Shown here: positions 1 through 7,318 of the stretch, piece after piece | How positions within the stretch are numbered: the first letter of the stretch is position 1 | How the letters are laid out: every line of letters starts with the position of its first letter | Origin: Methanomassiliicoccaceae archaeon UBA72 | GTDB taxonomy: Archaea; Thermoplasmatota; Thermoplasmata; Methanomassiliicoccales; Methanomethylophilaceae | Assembly: GCA_002509405.1 (NCBI GenBank) | Contig: DAVO01000013.1 | Location: 62,463 to 126,462 of the forward strand | Reading direction: 5' to 3' | DNA length: 64,000 nucleotides | Program-made: the position numbers and the translations under genes | Notes under the pieces: generated by a model | Seen by the model: the letters and a program-made list of their open reading frames with translations, nothing else | The model's database searches: none | What the model was told of the DNA's origin: nothing

Positions 1-1
1 G

Positions 2-541
2 TTCCCGAAGGGAGATCTCATAGACGCTGAAAAAGGCGAATGGACCGGTACTAATGATATCATGAGAAGGACCTCGATGGGCTCTATACAGAAGATCTGC
101 ATGCACAGCGTCGCAAATTATCCCATGACCGCCTGCAGCTGCATGGAAGTGGCGGCCGTCGTCTCGGCTGACCGCAGGTCGGTGATCCTGCTCGACCGCT
201 CCGACACAGGCAGGAACCCTTCCGGCTATTCTTTTTCAGAGGTGTCGGACATGGTCGGAAGAGGAGGACAGCATCCCGGTTTCATGGGAATCGGGAAACA
301 ATACATCCTCTCGCCCGGTTTCCTCAGGGGGGACGGGGGCCTCGCACGCATATCTTGGATGAGTTCCCGTCTTAAGTCGGTCCTCGGCGAATCTCTGCAC
401 AGAGCCTTCTGTGCGGCCGGCATATCGGAAGCATACTTCAAAATCGCCGATGAGAACGTCGCAGACGATCCTATATCTTTGGAAGTCTGGCTTAAGGAGA
501 AGGAACATCCGGCGATGCTCATGGACCCGATCGGACTATGA
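2..541 (+). CDS. cdhC: Acetyl-CoA synthase (CODH/ACS beta subunit), C-terminal part
   Basis: The reading frame is open from the first bases of the window, so only about the last 180 residues are present. It matches the A-cluster domain of acetyl-CoA synthase: a YPMTAC block, then GGQHPGFMGIGKQYI, an ADGG-like RGDGG segment, ISWMSS, and a C-terminal EHPAMLMDPI. The enzyme joins a corrinoid-bound methyl group, CO and CoA into acetyl-CoA (family knowledge). The A-cluster Cys-Gly-Cys motif is Cys-Ser-Cys here (bases 134-142, TGC AGC TGC). The stop codon overlaps the convergent cooC gene by about 23 bases. Neighbouring CooC and RACo homologues support the CODH/ACS role. The family is clear, but activity with the Ser substitution is uncertain. 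Confidence 0.86.
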   Translation, partial: FPKGDLIDAEKGEWTGTNDIMRRTSMGSIQKICMHSVANYPMTACSCMEVAAVVSADRRSVILLDRSDTGRNPSGYSFSEVSDMVGRGGQHPGFMGIGKQYILSPGFLRGDGGLARISWMSSRLKSVLGESLHRAFCAAGISEAYFKIADENVADDPISLEVWLKEKEHPAMLMDPIGL

Positions 542-1271
542 GTGCCAGTACTTTCTGCACGGACTTTCCGAAAGGAGTGTCGTCCGGCACCTTGAGCACT
601 TCGGATTCCATCGCAGACTCTGTGATAAAACTATCACGTGGGAAGGCCAGTATCTCAGCGAAACCTGCTTCGGCGGCCGCATCGGACAGTTTTTCTGTCA
701 TATTGCCGGTCAGATTGTTGATGATGAGTATCTTCCTGCCTATCTCGATGCCAACTTCCTCCGCAAGCTCTGAAAGACGCCCGGCGGTCTTGATGCCTGT
801 AACCGTCGGGTCGGAAACGAAAAGGAATACATCCGCCTGAGGCAGAACCTTGCGGGACATGTGCTCCATTCCCGCCTCGTTGTCGACTACCGTGAAATCA
901 TAGTTCGGGATGAGTTTGACAAAGCATTCTTTCAGGGCGCTGTTTATGAAGCAATAGCACCCCTCTCCCTCCGGCCTTCCCATGACCAGGAGGTCGACGG
1001 AATCAGTCTCCGTCATCGCCCTCTGCACCTGATCGTAAACATACTGCTGCTTGCTCACGCCTGAAGGCACCCTGGCCGGGTCGGCTATTATTTCGTCCCT
1101 GAGCTCGCCGATGGTCCCTTTCGTTTCGAACCCGATCTTGTCGCTCAGATTTGAATTGGGGTCCGCATCCACGGCCAGGACCGTTCCTATCGCAGACAGC
1201 CTCCTGACGATCTGAGATGCGATCGTACTCTTGCCCACGCCGCCTTTTCCTGCCAACGCTATTATTGTCAT
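519..1271 (-). CDS. cooC: CooC-type nickel-insertion accessory ATPase
   Basis: This 250-residue MinD/ParA-family ATPase has a deviant Walker A motif AGKGGVGKST at residues 7-16 and VDADPNSNLSD at about 34-44. These are typical of CooC proteins that help load Ni into carbon monoxide dehydrogenase or acetyl-CoA synthase. I chose the ATG giving MTIIALAGKGG, because the frame extends upstream only with unconserved residues that overlap the RACo gene. A Cys pair in GEGCYCF near residue 110 fits the CXC metal-binding motif of CooC dimers. It lies 4 bases downstream of the RACo gene on the same strand and converges on cdhC, which supports a CODH/ACS maturation role. Confidence 0.85.
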   Translation of the reverse strand: MTIIALAGKGGVGKSTIASQIVRRLSAIGTVLAVDADPNSNLSDKIGFETKGTIGELRDEIIADPARVPSGVSKQQYVYDQVQRAMTETDSVDLLVMGRPEGEGCYCFINSALKECFVKLIPNYDFTVVDNEAGMEHMSRKVLPQADVFLFVSDPTVTGIKTAGRLSELAEEVGIEIGRKILIINNLTGNMTEKLSDAAAEAGFAEILAFPRDSFITESAMESEVLKVPDDTPFGKSVQKVLALIVRSGP

Positions 1272-1275
1272 GATA

Positions 1276-2829
1276 TCATCTGAACAGTTTTTTCTTAACG
1301 GGCGGGAACAGGCCCTCTTTCTTATTAGGAAGATACATGGCGTCGCGGAACTCCGCATCGTATAACTCGTTGTGTGTGTCCATTACCTTTATCTTCTTCC
1401 GGACCTCGTCAGCACGGTTCCTTACATCCTCGGAAAGAAGAATGTTCTTGGCATAGGTCATGGACGCGTTGCCCAGATAATCATATTTTTCGCGGTCGGC
1501 GTCCGGTAGCATTCCTATCGCTATCGCGTTATCTGCATTGATGAAGTTACCGAAGCTTCCCGATACGACTATCTTCGATATGTCCCGGGGTTCGGCCTTG
1601 TCTTCTTTCATGAGCGACCTTACAGCTGCGAACACCGCAGCCTTGGCCTTCATGACCGCAGCGATGTCGTTTTCCGTGACGTATATCTTGTCAGTCAGAG
1701 CAACGGCTATGCCTTTCTCCGACGAGAAGGTCTTGGCTTTCCTTGTGAATCTGCCTTCAGCGTCCACCATGCCCTCGCGGAACATATTGGCTAGGATGTC
1801 TATCAGCCCGGACCCGCATATCCCGCTTGGAGAGACTCCGCCGATTACCGTGTAGTTGATCTTTTTACGCCTGAACATCACGCTGTCTATTGCCCCGATG
1901 GATGGCGTCATACCGAAAATCACGTTGCCTCCTTCCAGTGCCGGCCCGGACTCGGATGCGCAAACCGTCACTCCTTCCCTGTTGCCGATGGCCAGCTGCA
2001 CGGTGGACCCGATATCGATCAGGAGGATCTTCTCTTCGGAAATGTCCATCCCTGACCCGATTATCCCTCCGATGATATCTCCGCCTATCTCTTCGGAAAC
2101 ATCTTTTACGGCGTATATGGGGCCGTCTTTCGCTATGTTGAGGCCCAGCTCGGTGCCTCCGAGGCAGAACGGCCCTCCGGTCATGCTGCATACTTCCGTC
2201 AGCGATTCCATAAGGAAGGGCTTGCCGGATATCACCGCCGCTTTGACGTCCTCGGGATCGTCGATGAATATGTACATCAGGTCGTTGATGCGGTCTATCG
2301 CCGCTTTCCTGAGCACCTCGTCCCCCATCTTATCGGCGTATGCCCTCCTGGACTCCAGGTCGTCCCCCGCAAAAGACTGCGGGTTGTCTCCCACCGTGGA
2401 ATAGAGCTCGTTACCTTTCTTCAGGTCCAGAACGCTTACGGCTATGGCCGCTGTCCCGAGGTCCACAGCAAGACCCAGCTGTGTTTTACCACGGGCCTTG
2501 ACGACCGGCACGAGTTTTCCATCGTATGCTTTCCTGCGGTCCTCTCCGGCGACTATGCGGCCCTCTTCGTCGAATGGCACAAACACATCGATGTCAGTGG
2601 TCACATACTTCTGACATGCAAGGACGCGCTCCATGCCGTTCGGGTCCGGAGCCTTCTTGTCCTCGGGCGTTTCGGTGATATAGACCCCGCAACGTCCGCA
2701 ACGTCCTTTTCCTCCGCAAGGAAGTTTGATCTCCACGCCCGCCAGTTTGGCGGCGTCCACCACTTTCTGCGTCTCGTCGACGACTACCTCTTTGTCTATC
2801 GGGAAGAAACGGACGGTCTTGGGAGCCAT
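1276..2829 (-). CDS. RACo/RamA-like reductive activator of corrinoid proteins
   Basis: This 517-residue protein has an N-terminal 2Fe-2S ferredoxin domain with Cys38-x5-Cys44-x2-Cys47 and Cys72. A long ASKHA-type ATP-binding region follows (LGLAVDLGTAAIAVSVLD near residue 118, LLIDIGSTVQLAIGN near 268). That is the arrangement of RACo, which uses ATP and a low-potential electron to return inactive Co(II) corrinoid proteins to Co(I). RamA proteins of methylamine pathways differ by having C-terminal 4Fe-4S clusters instead. Its position beside cooC and cdhC suggests the substrate is the corrinoid iron-sulfur protein of CODH/ACS rather than a methylamine corrinoid protein. This last point is inference. 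Confidence 0.82.
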   Translation of the reverse strand: MAPKTVRFFPIDKEVVVDETQKVVDAAKLAGVEIKLPCGGKGRCGRCGVYITETPEDKKAPDPNGMERVLACQKYVTTDIDVFVPFDEEGRIVAGEDRRKAYDGKLVPVVKARGKTQLGLAVDLGTAAIAVSVLDLKKGNELYSTVGDNPQSFAGDDLESRRAYADKMGDEVLRKAAIDRINDLMYIFIDDPEDVKAAVISGKPFLMESLTEVCSMTGGPFCLGGTELGLNIAKDGPIYAVKDVSEEIGGDIIGGIIGSGMDISEEKILLIDIGSTVQLAIGNREGVTVCASESGPALEGGNVIFGMTPSIGAIDSVMFRRKKINYTVIGGVSPSGICGSGLIDILANMFREGMVDAEGRFTRKAKTFSSEKGIAVALTDKIYVTENDIAAVMKAKAAVFAAVRSLMKEDKAEPRDISKIVVSGSFGNFINADNAIAIGMLPDADREKYDYLGNASMTYAKNILLSEDVRNRADEVRKKIKVMDTHNELYDAEFRDAMYLPNKKEGLFPPVKKKLFR

Positions 2830-2885
2830 GTCGGATTATTGCAGTTCCCTTATTAATCACTGACCCGGACACCGTAACCGATAAT

Positions 2886-3605
2886 ATGACGGGCGCCCAT
2901 GTCGCATGGATGAAGATAGGGGGATTCTTAAAAACCACGCTTTCCGATTGGGACGGCAGGGTCTCCTGTCTAATCTTCCTCGCCGGATGCAACTTCTCCT
3001 GTCCCTATTGCCACAACCCGGAGATCGCAAACGGCGTCTGCGACGGGGAAGACGAGAGGATTATTCTTGAGTATATCGAAGAGAACAGCGACTTCCTCGA
3101 GGGCGTTGTCGTTTCCGGAGGGGAGCCTACCTTGGATCGGGACCTTTACAAGTTGCTCAGGGAGATTAAAAGGACGGGCCTTCTGATAAAGCTGGACACA
3201 AATGGAAGCTCGCCGGAAGTGCTTGACGACGTAATAGGTGCCAGGCTCGTGGATTATGTGGCAATGGATATCAAGGCTCCGCTTTACTCGGAACGATATA
3301 GGGCCGCCACCGGAGGATACGGCGATGTGGAGACCATCAGGAAGAGCATCCGGACAGTAATGGACTCGGGTGTCGGATACGAGTTCCGGACCACCGTATA
3401 CCCCGGGGTCCTGTCCCCTGACGATGTGACCGACATAGCCCGTTCCGTGAGTGGAGCGGAACTTTTTTGCATCCAGCAGTTCCGGCCCAAGGTCACCTTG
3501 GACCCTGGGGCCGGGAAGGTCAAACCCTATTCCGTGAAAGAGCTCAGGGCGATGCACGATGCGGCCAAGCCCTACGTGAAGAGGGTTTCCGTCAGAGGGA
3601 TTTGA
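2886..3605 (+). CDS. Radical SAM glycyl-radical-enzyme activase (NrdG2-type)
   Basis: The 239-residue protein carries the radical SAM motif Cys35-x3-Cys39-x2-Cys42 in AGCNFSCPYCHNPEI, followed by VVSGGEPTL and KLDTNG. This is the pattern of the anaerobic ribonucleotide reductase activating protein family and its relatives. Such enzymes install a glycyl radical in a partner. The family's usual N-terminus (MKIGGxxKTS) corresponds to an in-frame ATG at 2910. The ATG at 2886 lies about 25-30 bases after an AT-rich CTTATTAATC element, so a leaderless transcript from 2886 is also possible. No glycyl radical enzyme is seen next to it. Divergent from the RACo gene. Confidence 0.78.
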   Translation: MTGAHVAWMKIGGFLKTTLSDWDGRVSCLIFLAGCNFSCPYCHNPEIANGVCDGEDERIILEYIEENSDFLEGVVVSGGEPTLDRDLYKLLREIKRTGLLIKLDTNGSSPEVLDDVIGARLVDYVAMDIKAPLYSERYRAATGGYGDVETIRKSIRTVMDSGVGYEFRTTVYPGVLSPDDVTDIARSVSGAELFCIQQFRPKVTLDPGAGKVKPYSVKELRAMHDAAKPYVKRVSVRGI

Positions 3606-5000
3606 TCACGAAAGGAAATTGCGCACTTCCGCATCCATCGCAGGGAGCATGTCCTCGGTACCTTTGTTGATGTTCAGATGGGGCGCATCGGCGAATTCGT
3701 TGAATTTTGCCACAGCGTTGTGGTCCTTTGAAAATATTGATGCTGACAGCCCGCACTCGGTGTTCATCAGCTCCTCGATGGCATCATCGAAGTTGGGGAC
3801 AGATATTATCGTCAATATCGGGAGCCCTGTGTCGAAGCTTCCCAGCTCGCAATCGTCTGTTAGGCCGACGACGACTGCCGGCGTAACGTAACTCCCATTC
3901 TCCAGGCCGGGCGCCCTTGCCTTCCTGCCCCCGAAAACCACACTGGACCCTGCCTCCCCGATGTGCTTCTCGAACCTCATCAGTTCTGTCTCGTTCATCA
4001 GCGGACCGGCCGTGACACCCTTTTCTGCCGGGTCTCCGACCTTTACTGCCTTGACCGCCTCCAGTATCGCCGAGACCGCCTTCTCGCGCTCTTCGTTGGT
4101 CACTATCACCTTGGAACATGAATAGATCCTTTGGCCGGAGCTCCTGAAAGCCGATTCCACGATGCTCGAAGCCGCGCCCTTCATGTCCCCGGGCTTATAG
4201 ACCATGATCGGATTCATCCCTTTGATTTCGTTTATGAATTTCAGCCCGTCGTCCACAGGCAGGAAGATCAGCTCTTCCATTCTGTCTCCGCTTCCCGATG
4301 CCGCCACTCCCCTGACGGTCATGTCATCGACGAGCTCCCTGTCTGATTCCGGACCGCGCGCAACCGTGATATTGAACACCCCTACCGGAAGTCCGGCGGC
4401 CGAAAGTATGTTGTTGAACATGAACATCGGCATGGGGCACTCGTTGGATGGGACGCTGACGACCGTGTTGCCTGCTATCATTGCACAGGATGAGAAACCT
4501 GCGGGGGAAGCCAGGGGAGAATTGTGACCGGATATCACGCCCCATACTCCCATGGGGGAACCTTTACTTGCGTCCGCGTCGCACGCATTCTCGATTACCT
4601 CGGCCAGCCTGTCGGCCTCGGCAAGGCAGTCCTTCATAACCATGCCTGTGCTGATCATCACGCATGCCGCGAGCCTGTACCTCTGCGCTCTGACCCTTTT
4701 CAGAACATCCCTGAAAAGCTCCGTCCTTTCGGAGGGGGCCTTCGAGGCCCAGTTCCCTGCGGCGCTGCCTGCGGCACTTACCGCTGCGGCCACCGTCCCT
4801 TTTTCCGGCATCTGGAAATTCCCGAATATTATCGACTTGTCTATCGGGCTCCTGAGCTCGTAATCGTTGCCCGATGCGACCATCATGCCTCCGACGAAGC
4901 TTGGATATCCCTTCTTCTCGGTCCCGAGTAGGCTGTCGAAAGCTCTCTGAAACAGTTCGTCCTCGTTTGCGGCATGTGTGTCCATCTCGGAATCTGGCAT
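3606..5000 (-). CDS. Aldehyde dehydrogenase superfamily protein with altered active site
   Basis: This 464-residue protein has the ALDH fold signature along its length: a Rossmann region with GVWGVISGHNSPLASP near residue 151, NEIKGMNPIMV holding the general-base Glu258, and the GQ segment at 289-290. The position normally taken by the nucleophilic Cys, two residues after GQ, is Ile292 (codon ATC at 4125-4127). A Cys remains at 295, the second Cys position seen in some pyrroline-5-carboxylate dehydrogenases. The usual EExFGPV cofactor loop is GSFDTGLPIL. The protein is either a non-catalytic homologue or uses a different residue. Substrate unknown. It ends exactly against the stop of the convergent radical SAM gene. 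Confidence 0.72.
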   Translation of the reverse strand: MPDSEMDTHAANEDELFQRAFDSLLGTEKKGYPSFVGGMMVASGNDYELRSPIDKSIIFGNFQMPEKGTVAAAVSAAGSAAGNWASKAPSERTELFRDVLKRVRAQRYRLAACVMISTGMVMKDCLAEADRLAEVIENACDADASKGSPMGVWGVISGHNSPLASPAGFSSCAMIAGNTVVSVPSNECPMPMFMFNNILSAAGLPVGVFNITVARGPESDRELVDDMTVRGVAASGSGDRMEELIFLPVDDGLKFINEIKGMNPIMVYKPGDMKGAASSIVESAFRSSGQRIYSCSKVIVTNEEREKAVSAILEAVKAVKVGDPAEKGVTAGPLMNETELMRFEKHIGEAGSSVVFGGRKARAPGLENGSYVTPAVVVGLTDDCELGSFDTGLPILTIISVPNFDDAIEELMNTECGLSASIFSKDHNAVAKFNEFADAPHLNINKGTEDMLPAMDAEVRNFLS

Positions 5001-5053
5001 GCTCCTCGTAACGGGATGCCCTATGTTAATCTTTATTCCGCGTATCCGCGAGC

Positions 5054-5062
5054 GTTAAATAC
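5054..5062 (+). promoter_or_regulatory. TATA box of tRNA-Val(CAC)
   Basis: The sequence GTTAAATAC lies about 28 bases upstream of the tRNA 5' end, the usual archaeal TATA spacing. Confidence 0.55.
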
Positions 5063-5086
5063 AGTAACGATATTAGTCGAAACGCT

Positions 5087-5162
5087 GGACTCGTGGTCTA
5101 GGGGTTATGACGTTGCCTTCACACGGCAAAGGTCGCCGGTTCAAATCCGGCCGGGTCCACCA
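5087..5162 (+). tRNA. tRNA-Val, anticodon CAC
   Basis: The cloverleaf is complete. The acceptor GGACTCG pairs with CGGGTCC (one G-U pair), and the D arm contains GGTCTAGGGGTTATGAC. The anticodon stem TTGCC/GGCAA encloses loop TTCACAC with anticodon CAC at 5120-5122. The T arm GCCGG-TTCAAAT-CCGGC is intact. Discriminator A and an encoded CCA end the gene. No intron is seen. Confidence 0.95.
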
Positions 5163-5199
5163 CTTTAATCATTCTATCTTCAGGGAACCCTTTCGTTTT

Positions 5200-5290
5200 C
5201 TTAAAAGAGAGTGAATTTGGCCGGGGGTCGGAAGGAGGAGGACCGAAAGCATACAGCGTCCCCCGGCGATGTCCCTTCTGTTTGGACATA
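5200..5290 (-). ncRNA. Candidate two-hairpin small RNA between tRNA genes
   Basis: Two perfectly paired stems abut with one base between them. The first is ATGTCC/GGACAT (5269-5274 with 5284-5289). The second is GCCGGGGG/CCCCCGGC (5220-5227 with 5260-5267), which encloses an inner stem 5228-5231 with 5243-5246. On the minus strand an AT-rich TATA-like tract (5305-5320) sits about 25 bases upstream of the first stem, and a CTCTCTTTTAAG tract follows the second. In this orientation the apical loop reads TCCTCCTCCTT, like the anti-Shine-Dalgarno of 16S rRNA. No open frame of note exists here. Strand and exact ends are inferred, and a regulatory RNA is a hypothesis only. Confidence 0.45.
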
Positions 5291-5349
5291 TCATCCATCC
5301 ATGATTTAATAAATATTTAATTCTTTGCATGAAGAGCCTTCAGAGAAAG

Positions 5350-5422
5350 TGGGCCCGGCCGGAATTGAACCGGCGATCTTCGCCTTGTAAGGGCGACGTC
5401 ATAACCACTAGACCACGAGCCC
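5350..5422 (-). tRNA. tRNA-Val, anticodon TAC
   Basis: Read on the minus strand, acceptor GGGCTCG pairs with CGGGCCC, followed by discriminator A. The D arm is GGTCTAGTGGTTATGAC. The anticodon stem TCGCC/GGCGA encloses CTTACAA with anticodon TAC. The T arm GCCGG-TTCAATT-CCGGC is intact. CCA is not encoded, unlike the neighbouring two tRNA genes. No intron is seen. Confidence 0.94.
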
Positions 5423-5445
5423 GCGCGACAATGAACATTACAATA

Positions 5446-5454
5446 GTATTAAAA
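5446..5454 (-). promoter_or_regulatory. TATA box of tRNA-Val(TAC)
   Basis: On the minus strand TTTTAATAC lies about 28 bases before the tRNA 5' end, matching archaeal promoter spacing. Confidence 0.55.
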
Positions 5455-5477
5455 TGACACGGAAGCCAAGAGTCAGC

Positions 5478-5485
5478 TTTATTAG
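5478..5485 (+). promoter_or_regulatory. TATA box of tRNA-Gly(CCC)
   Basis: TTTATTAG is centred about 28 bases upstream of the tRNA 5' end. It is divergent from the tRNA-Val(TAC) promoter about 25 bases away. Confidence 0.5.
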
Positions 5486-5509
5486 TGGAAAGAGGTATTG
5501 CCGTTCCGC

Positions 5510-5584
5510 GCGACCGTAGTCCAGTGGTTAGGACGGATGCTTCCCAAGCCTCTGACCCGGGTTCGAATCCCGGCGGTCGCACCA
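5510..5584 (+). tRNA. tRNA-Gly, anticodon CCC
   Basis: Acceptor GCGACCG pairs with CGGTCGC, followed by A and an encoded CCA. The D stem is GTCC/GGAC. The anticodon loop TTCCCAA has CCC at 5543-5545. The T arm CCGGG-TTCGAAT-CCCGG is perfect. The anticodon stem GATGC/GCCTC contains one T-C mismatch at its middle pair. No intron is seen. Confidence 0.93.
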
Positions 5585-5647
5585 ATTATATTCGCCGTAA
5601 TACGGTTAAATCTTTATCGAAGCCAGGATATGTACCGCCGGTGCATT

Positions 5648-6697
5648 ATGTTGGAGATCGACAGTTCTAGGGGTGAAGGGGGCGGGCAGATGGTCCGTAC
5701 CTCGGTCGCCCTTTCAGCCGTGACCGGCATCACCGCACACCTGACAAGGATAAGGGAGAACCGACCGACAAACGGACTCTCTAAGCAGCATTGCGCCGCG
5801 ATAAGCGCCGTTGCCGAGATGACGGGATCCCAGGTCGAAGGCAATTTCACCGGATCATCGGAACTTATATTCAGACCCGGCACGGAGCAGAAGAATAGCA
5901 TATCCCTCAACATAGGTACTGCCGGCAGCATCACTTTGGTCCTTCAGGCCATACTGCTCGCGGCCAGGAACCACAGGGAGAAGCTGACCGTAGATATTAA
6001 GGGAGGGACGAACGTCCTGTGGGCGCCACCGATCGACAGCTACCAGCAGGTGCTTTTCCCGCTTCTGGACAGGATGGGCGTGCACACCGAGGTGAGTATC
6101 GAGGAAAGAGGATTCTACCCCCGGGGAGGAGGCCACGTGGTTGCCTCTCTCGAACCGATAGGACGGATATATCCGATGGACCTCGATGAACTGGGAGACC
6201 TCATATCGATACGTGGGGTATGTTTCTCCCAGAACCTTTCCGAGCATATCAGCAAAGAGATGGTGCGTTCATGCGTCAGGACCTTGAAGCCCGTCGCCGA
6301 CGCGGAAGTGGATATACAGATGACGCACGGGGACTCGAGGGGGGCAGGCATATGCCTTGTGGCCGACTTCGAGAACGGCAAATTGGGAAGCAACGCACTG
6401 ACCACCCGTGAATATTCGGCTGAAAAGACAGGAGAGGATGCTGCCAACGACCTCATACGAGAGATCTGCAGCTGCTCGACCGTCGATGTTCACACAGCCG
6501 ACCAGCTACTTCCATATATGGCGATGGCCGAAGGGAGGAGCACATTCAAGGTCTCAAAGATAAGCAGACACCTGTTGAGCCAGATGGACACACTGGAATC
6601 CTTCCTTAATGTAAGGTTCGGAGTGGAGCGCAAGGACGAGATATATCATTTCAGCGTCAACCCGGGGGCTAAAGATGAGACCGTATGTGCAGATTAA
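5648..6697 (+). CDS. rtcA: RNA 3'-terminal phosphate cyclase
   Basis: This 349-residue protein starts MLEIDSSRGEGGGQMVR, the conserved RtcA N-terminus. It continues with IRENRPTNGLSKQH, NIGTAGSITLVLQ and ERGFYPRGGGH. Near the C-terminus VDVHTADQLLPYMAMAEG holds the His that is adenylylated in this family. The enzyme converts RNA 3'-phosphates to 2',3'-cyclic phosphates using ATP. I chose the ATG at the family start. A TATA-like GGTTAAATC at about 5604 would give a very short leader, and an ATG at 5630 is an alternative. It overlaps arfC by 23 bases and follows tRNA-Gly by 63 bases. Confidence 0.92.
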   Translation: MLEIDSSRGEGGGQMVRTSVALSAVTGITAHLTRIRENRPTNGLSKQHCAAISAVAEMTGSQVEGNFTGSSELIFRPGTEQKNSISLNIGTAGSITLVLQAILLAARNHREKLTVDIKGGTNVLWAPPIDSYQQVLFPLLDRMGVHTEVSIEERGFYPRGGGHVVASLEPIGRIYPMDLDELGDLISIRGVCFSQNLSEHISKEMVRSCVRTLKPVADAEVDIQMTHGDSRGAGICLVADFENGKLGSNALTTREYSAEKTGEDAANDLIREICSCSTVDVHTADQLLPYMAMAEGRSTFKVSKISRHLLSQMDTLESFLNVRFGVERKDEIYHFSVNPGAKDETVCAD

Positions 6698-7310
6698 TTG
6701 CGCCATGTCGGCGGACGGTAAGATAGCGGGCAGCGACCGCAAACAGGTCACCATATCTTCGGCAGAGGATAAAGAACGTGTTAAAGGGCTGAGGAGAGAG
6801 TTCGACGCCATCCTCGTCGGTGTGGGTACGGTCATGGCGGACGACCCGCACCTGACAGTCAAAGATCTGGACTACGACACCAACCCCATCCGAATAGTCC
6901 TTGACCCACGCGGGAAGACCCCCGACTCGGCCATGGTCTTGGACGAGCGGGCCCCGACCGTGATGGTGACCCTCGACTCCTGCGAACGCGAATGGGATTG
7001 CGAAGAGACCATACGCACCGGAAAGGACGAGATAGACCTGACGGACCTTATGGACCAGCTTTACGAGATGGGGATCGATAGGCTATTGGTCGAAGGGGGC
7101 GGGGAGACCATATCTTCCTTCTTCAGAGCTGGTATCGTCGACCGCTATACCGTTTTCGTCGGAGGCCTGTTGATAGGCGGAAGGGATTCCCCGACGCCTG
7201 CGGACGGAGAAGGGTGGGTTGCGGACGGAGGCATAGCCCTCAAGCTCGAAAAAGCCGAGACAATGGGCAACGGGGTCCTGCTGGATTTCGCAGTCGCCCC
7301 AAGGTCCTGA
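6675..7310 (+). CDS. arfC: 2,5-diamino-6-ribosylaminopyrimidinone 5'-phosphate reductase
   Basis: The 211-residue protein belongs to the RibD C-terminal/dihydrofolate reductase-like family: CAMSADGKIAG at the N-terminus, AILVGVGTVMADDPHLTV near residue 47, and LLVEGGGETISSFF near 137. In archaea this NAD(P)H-dependent reductase reduces the ribose of the pyrimidine intermediate in riboflavin and F420 (deazaflavin) biosynthesis. It overlaps the end of rtcA by 23 bases, so the two are probably cotranscribed. The function rests on family membership. Confidence 0.88.
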   Translation: MRPYVQINCAMSADGKIAGSDRKQVTISSAEDKERVKGLRREFDAILVGVGTVMADDPHLTVKDLDYDTNPIRIVLDPRGKTPDSAMVLDERAPTVMVTLDSCEREWDCEETIRTGKDEIDLTDLMDQLYEMGIDRLLVEGGGETISSFFRAGIVDRYTVFVGGLLIGGRDSPTPADGEGWVADGGIALKLEKAETMGNGVLLDFAVAPRS

Positions 7311-7318
7311 TCCTATGC

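Noticed and set aside
5220..5267. H/ACA or C/D box guide RNA
   Set aside because: No paired internal pocket with a 3' ACA at the right distance, and no C/C' and D/D' boxes, so I left the RNA unclassified.
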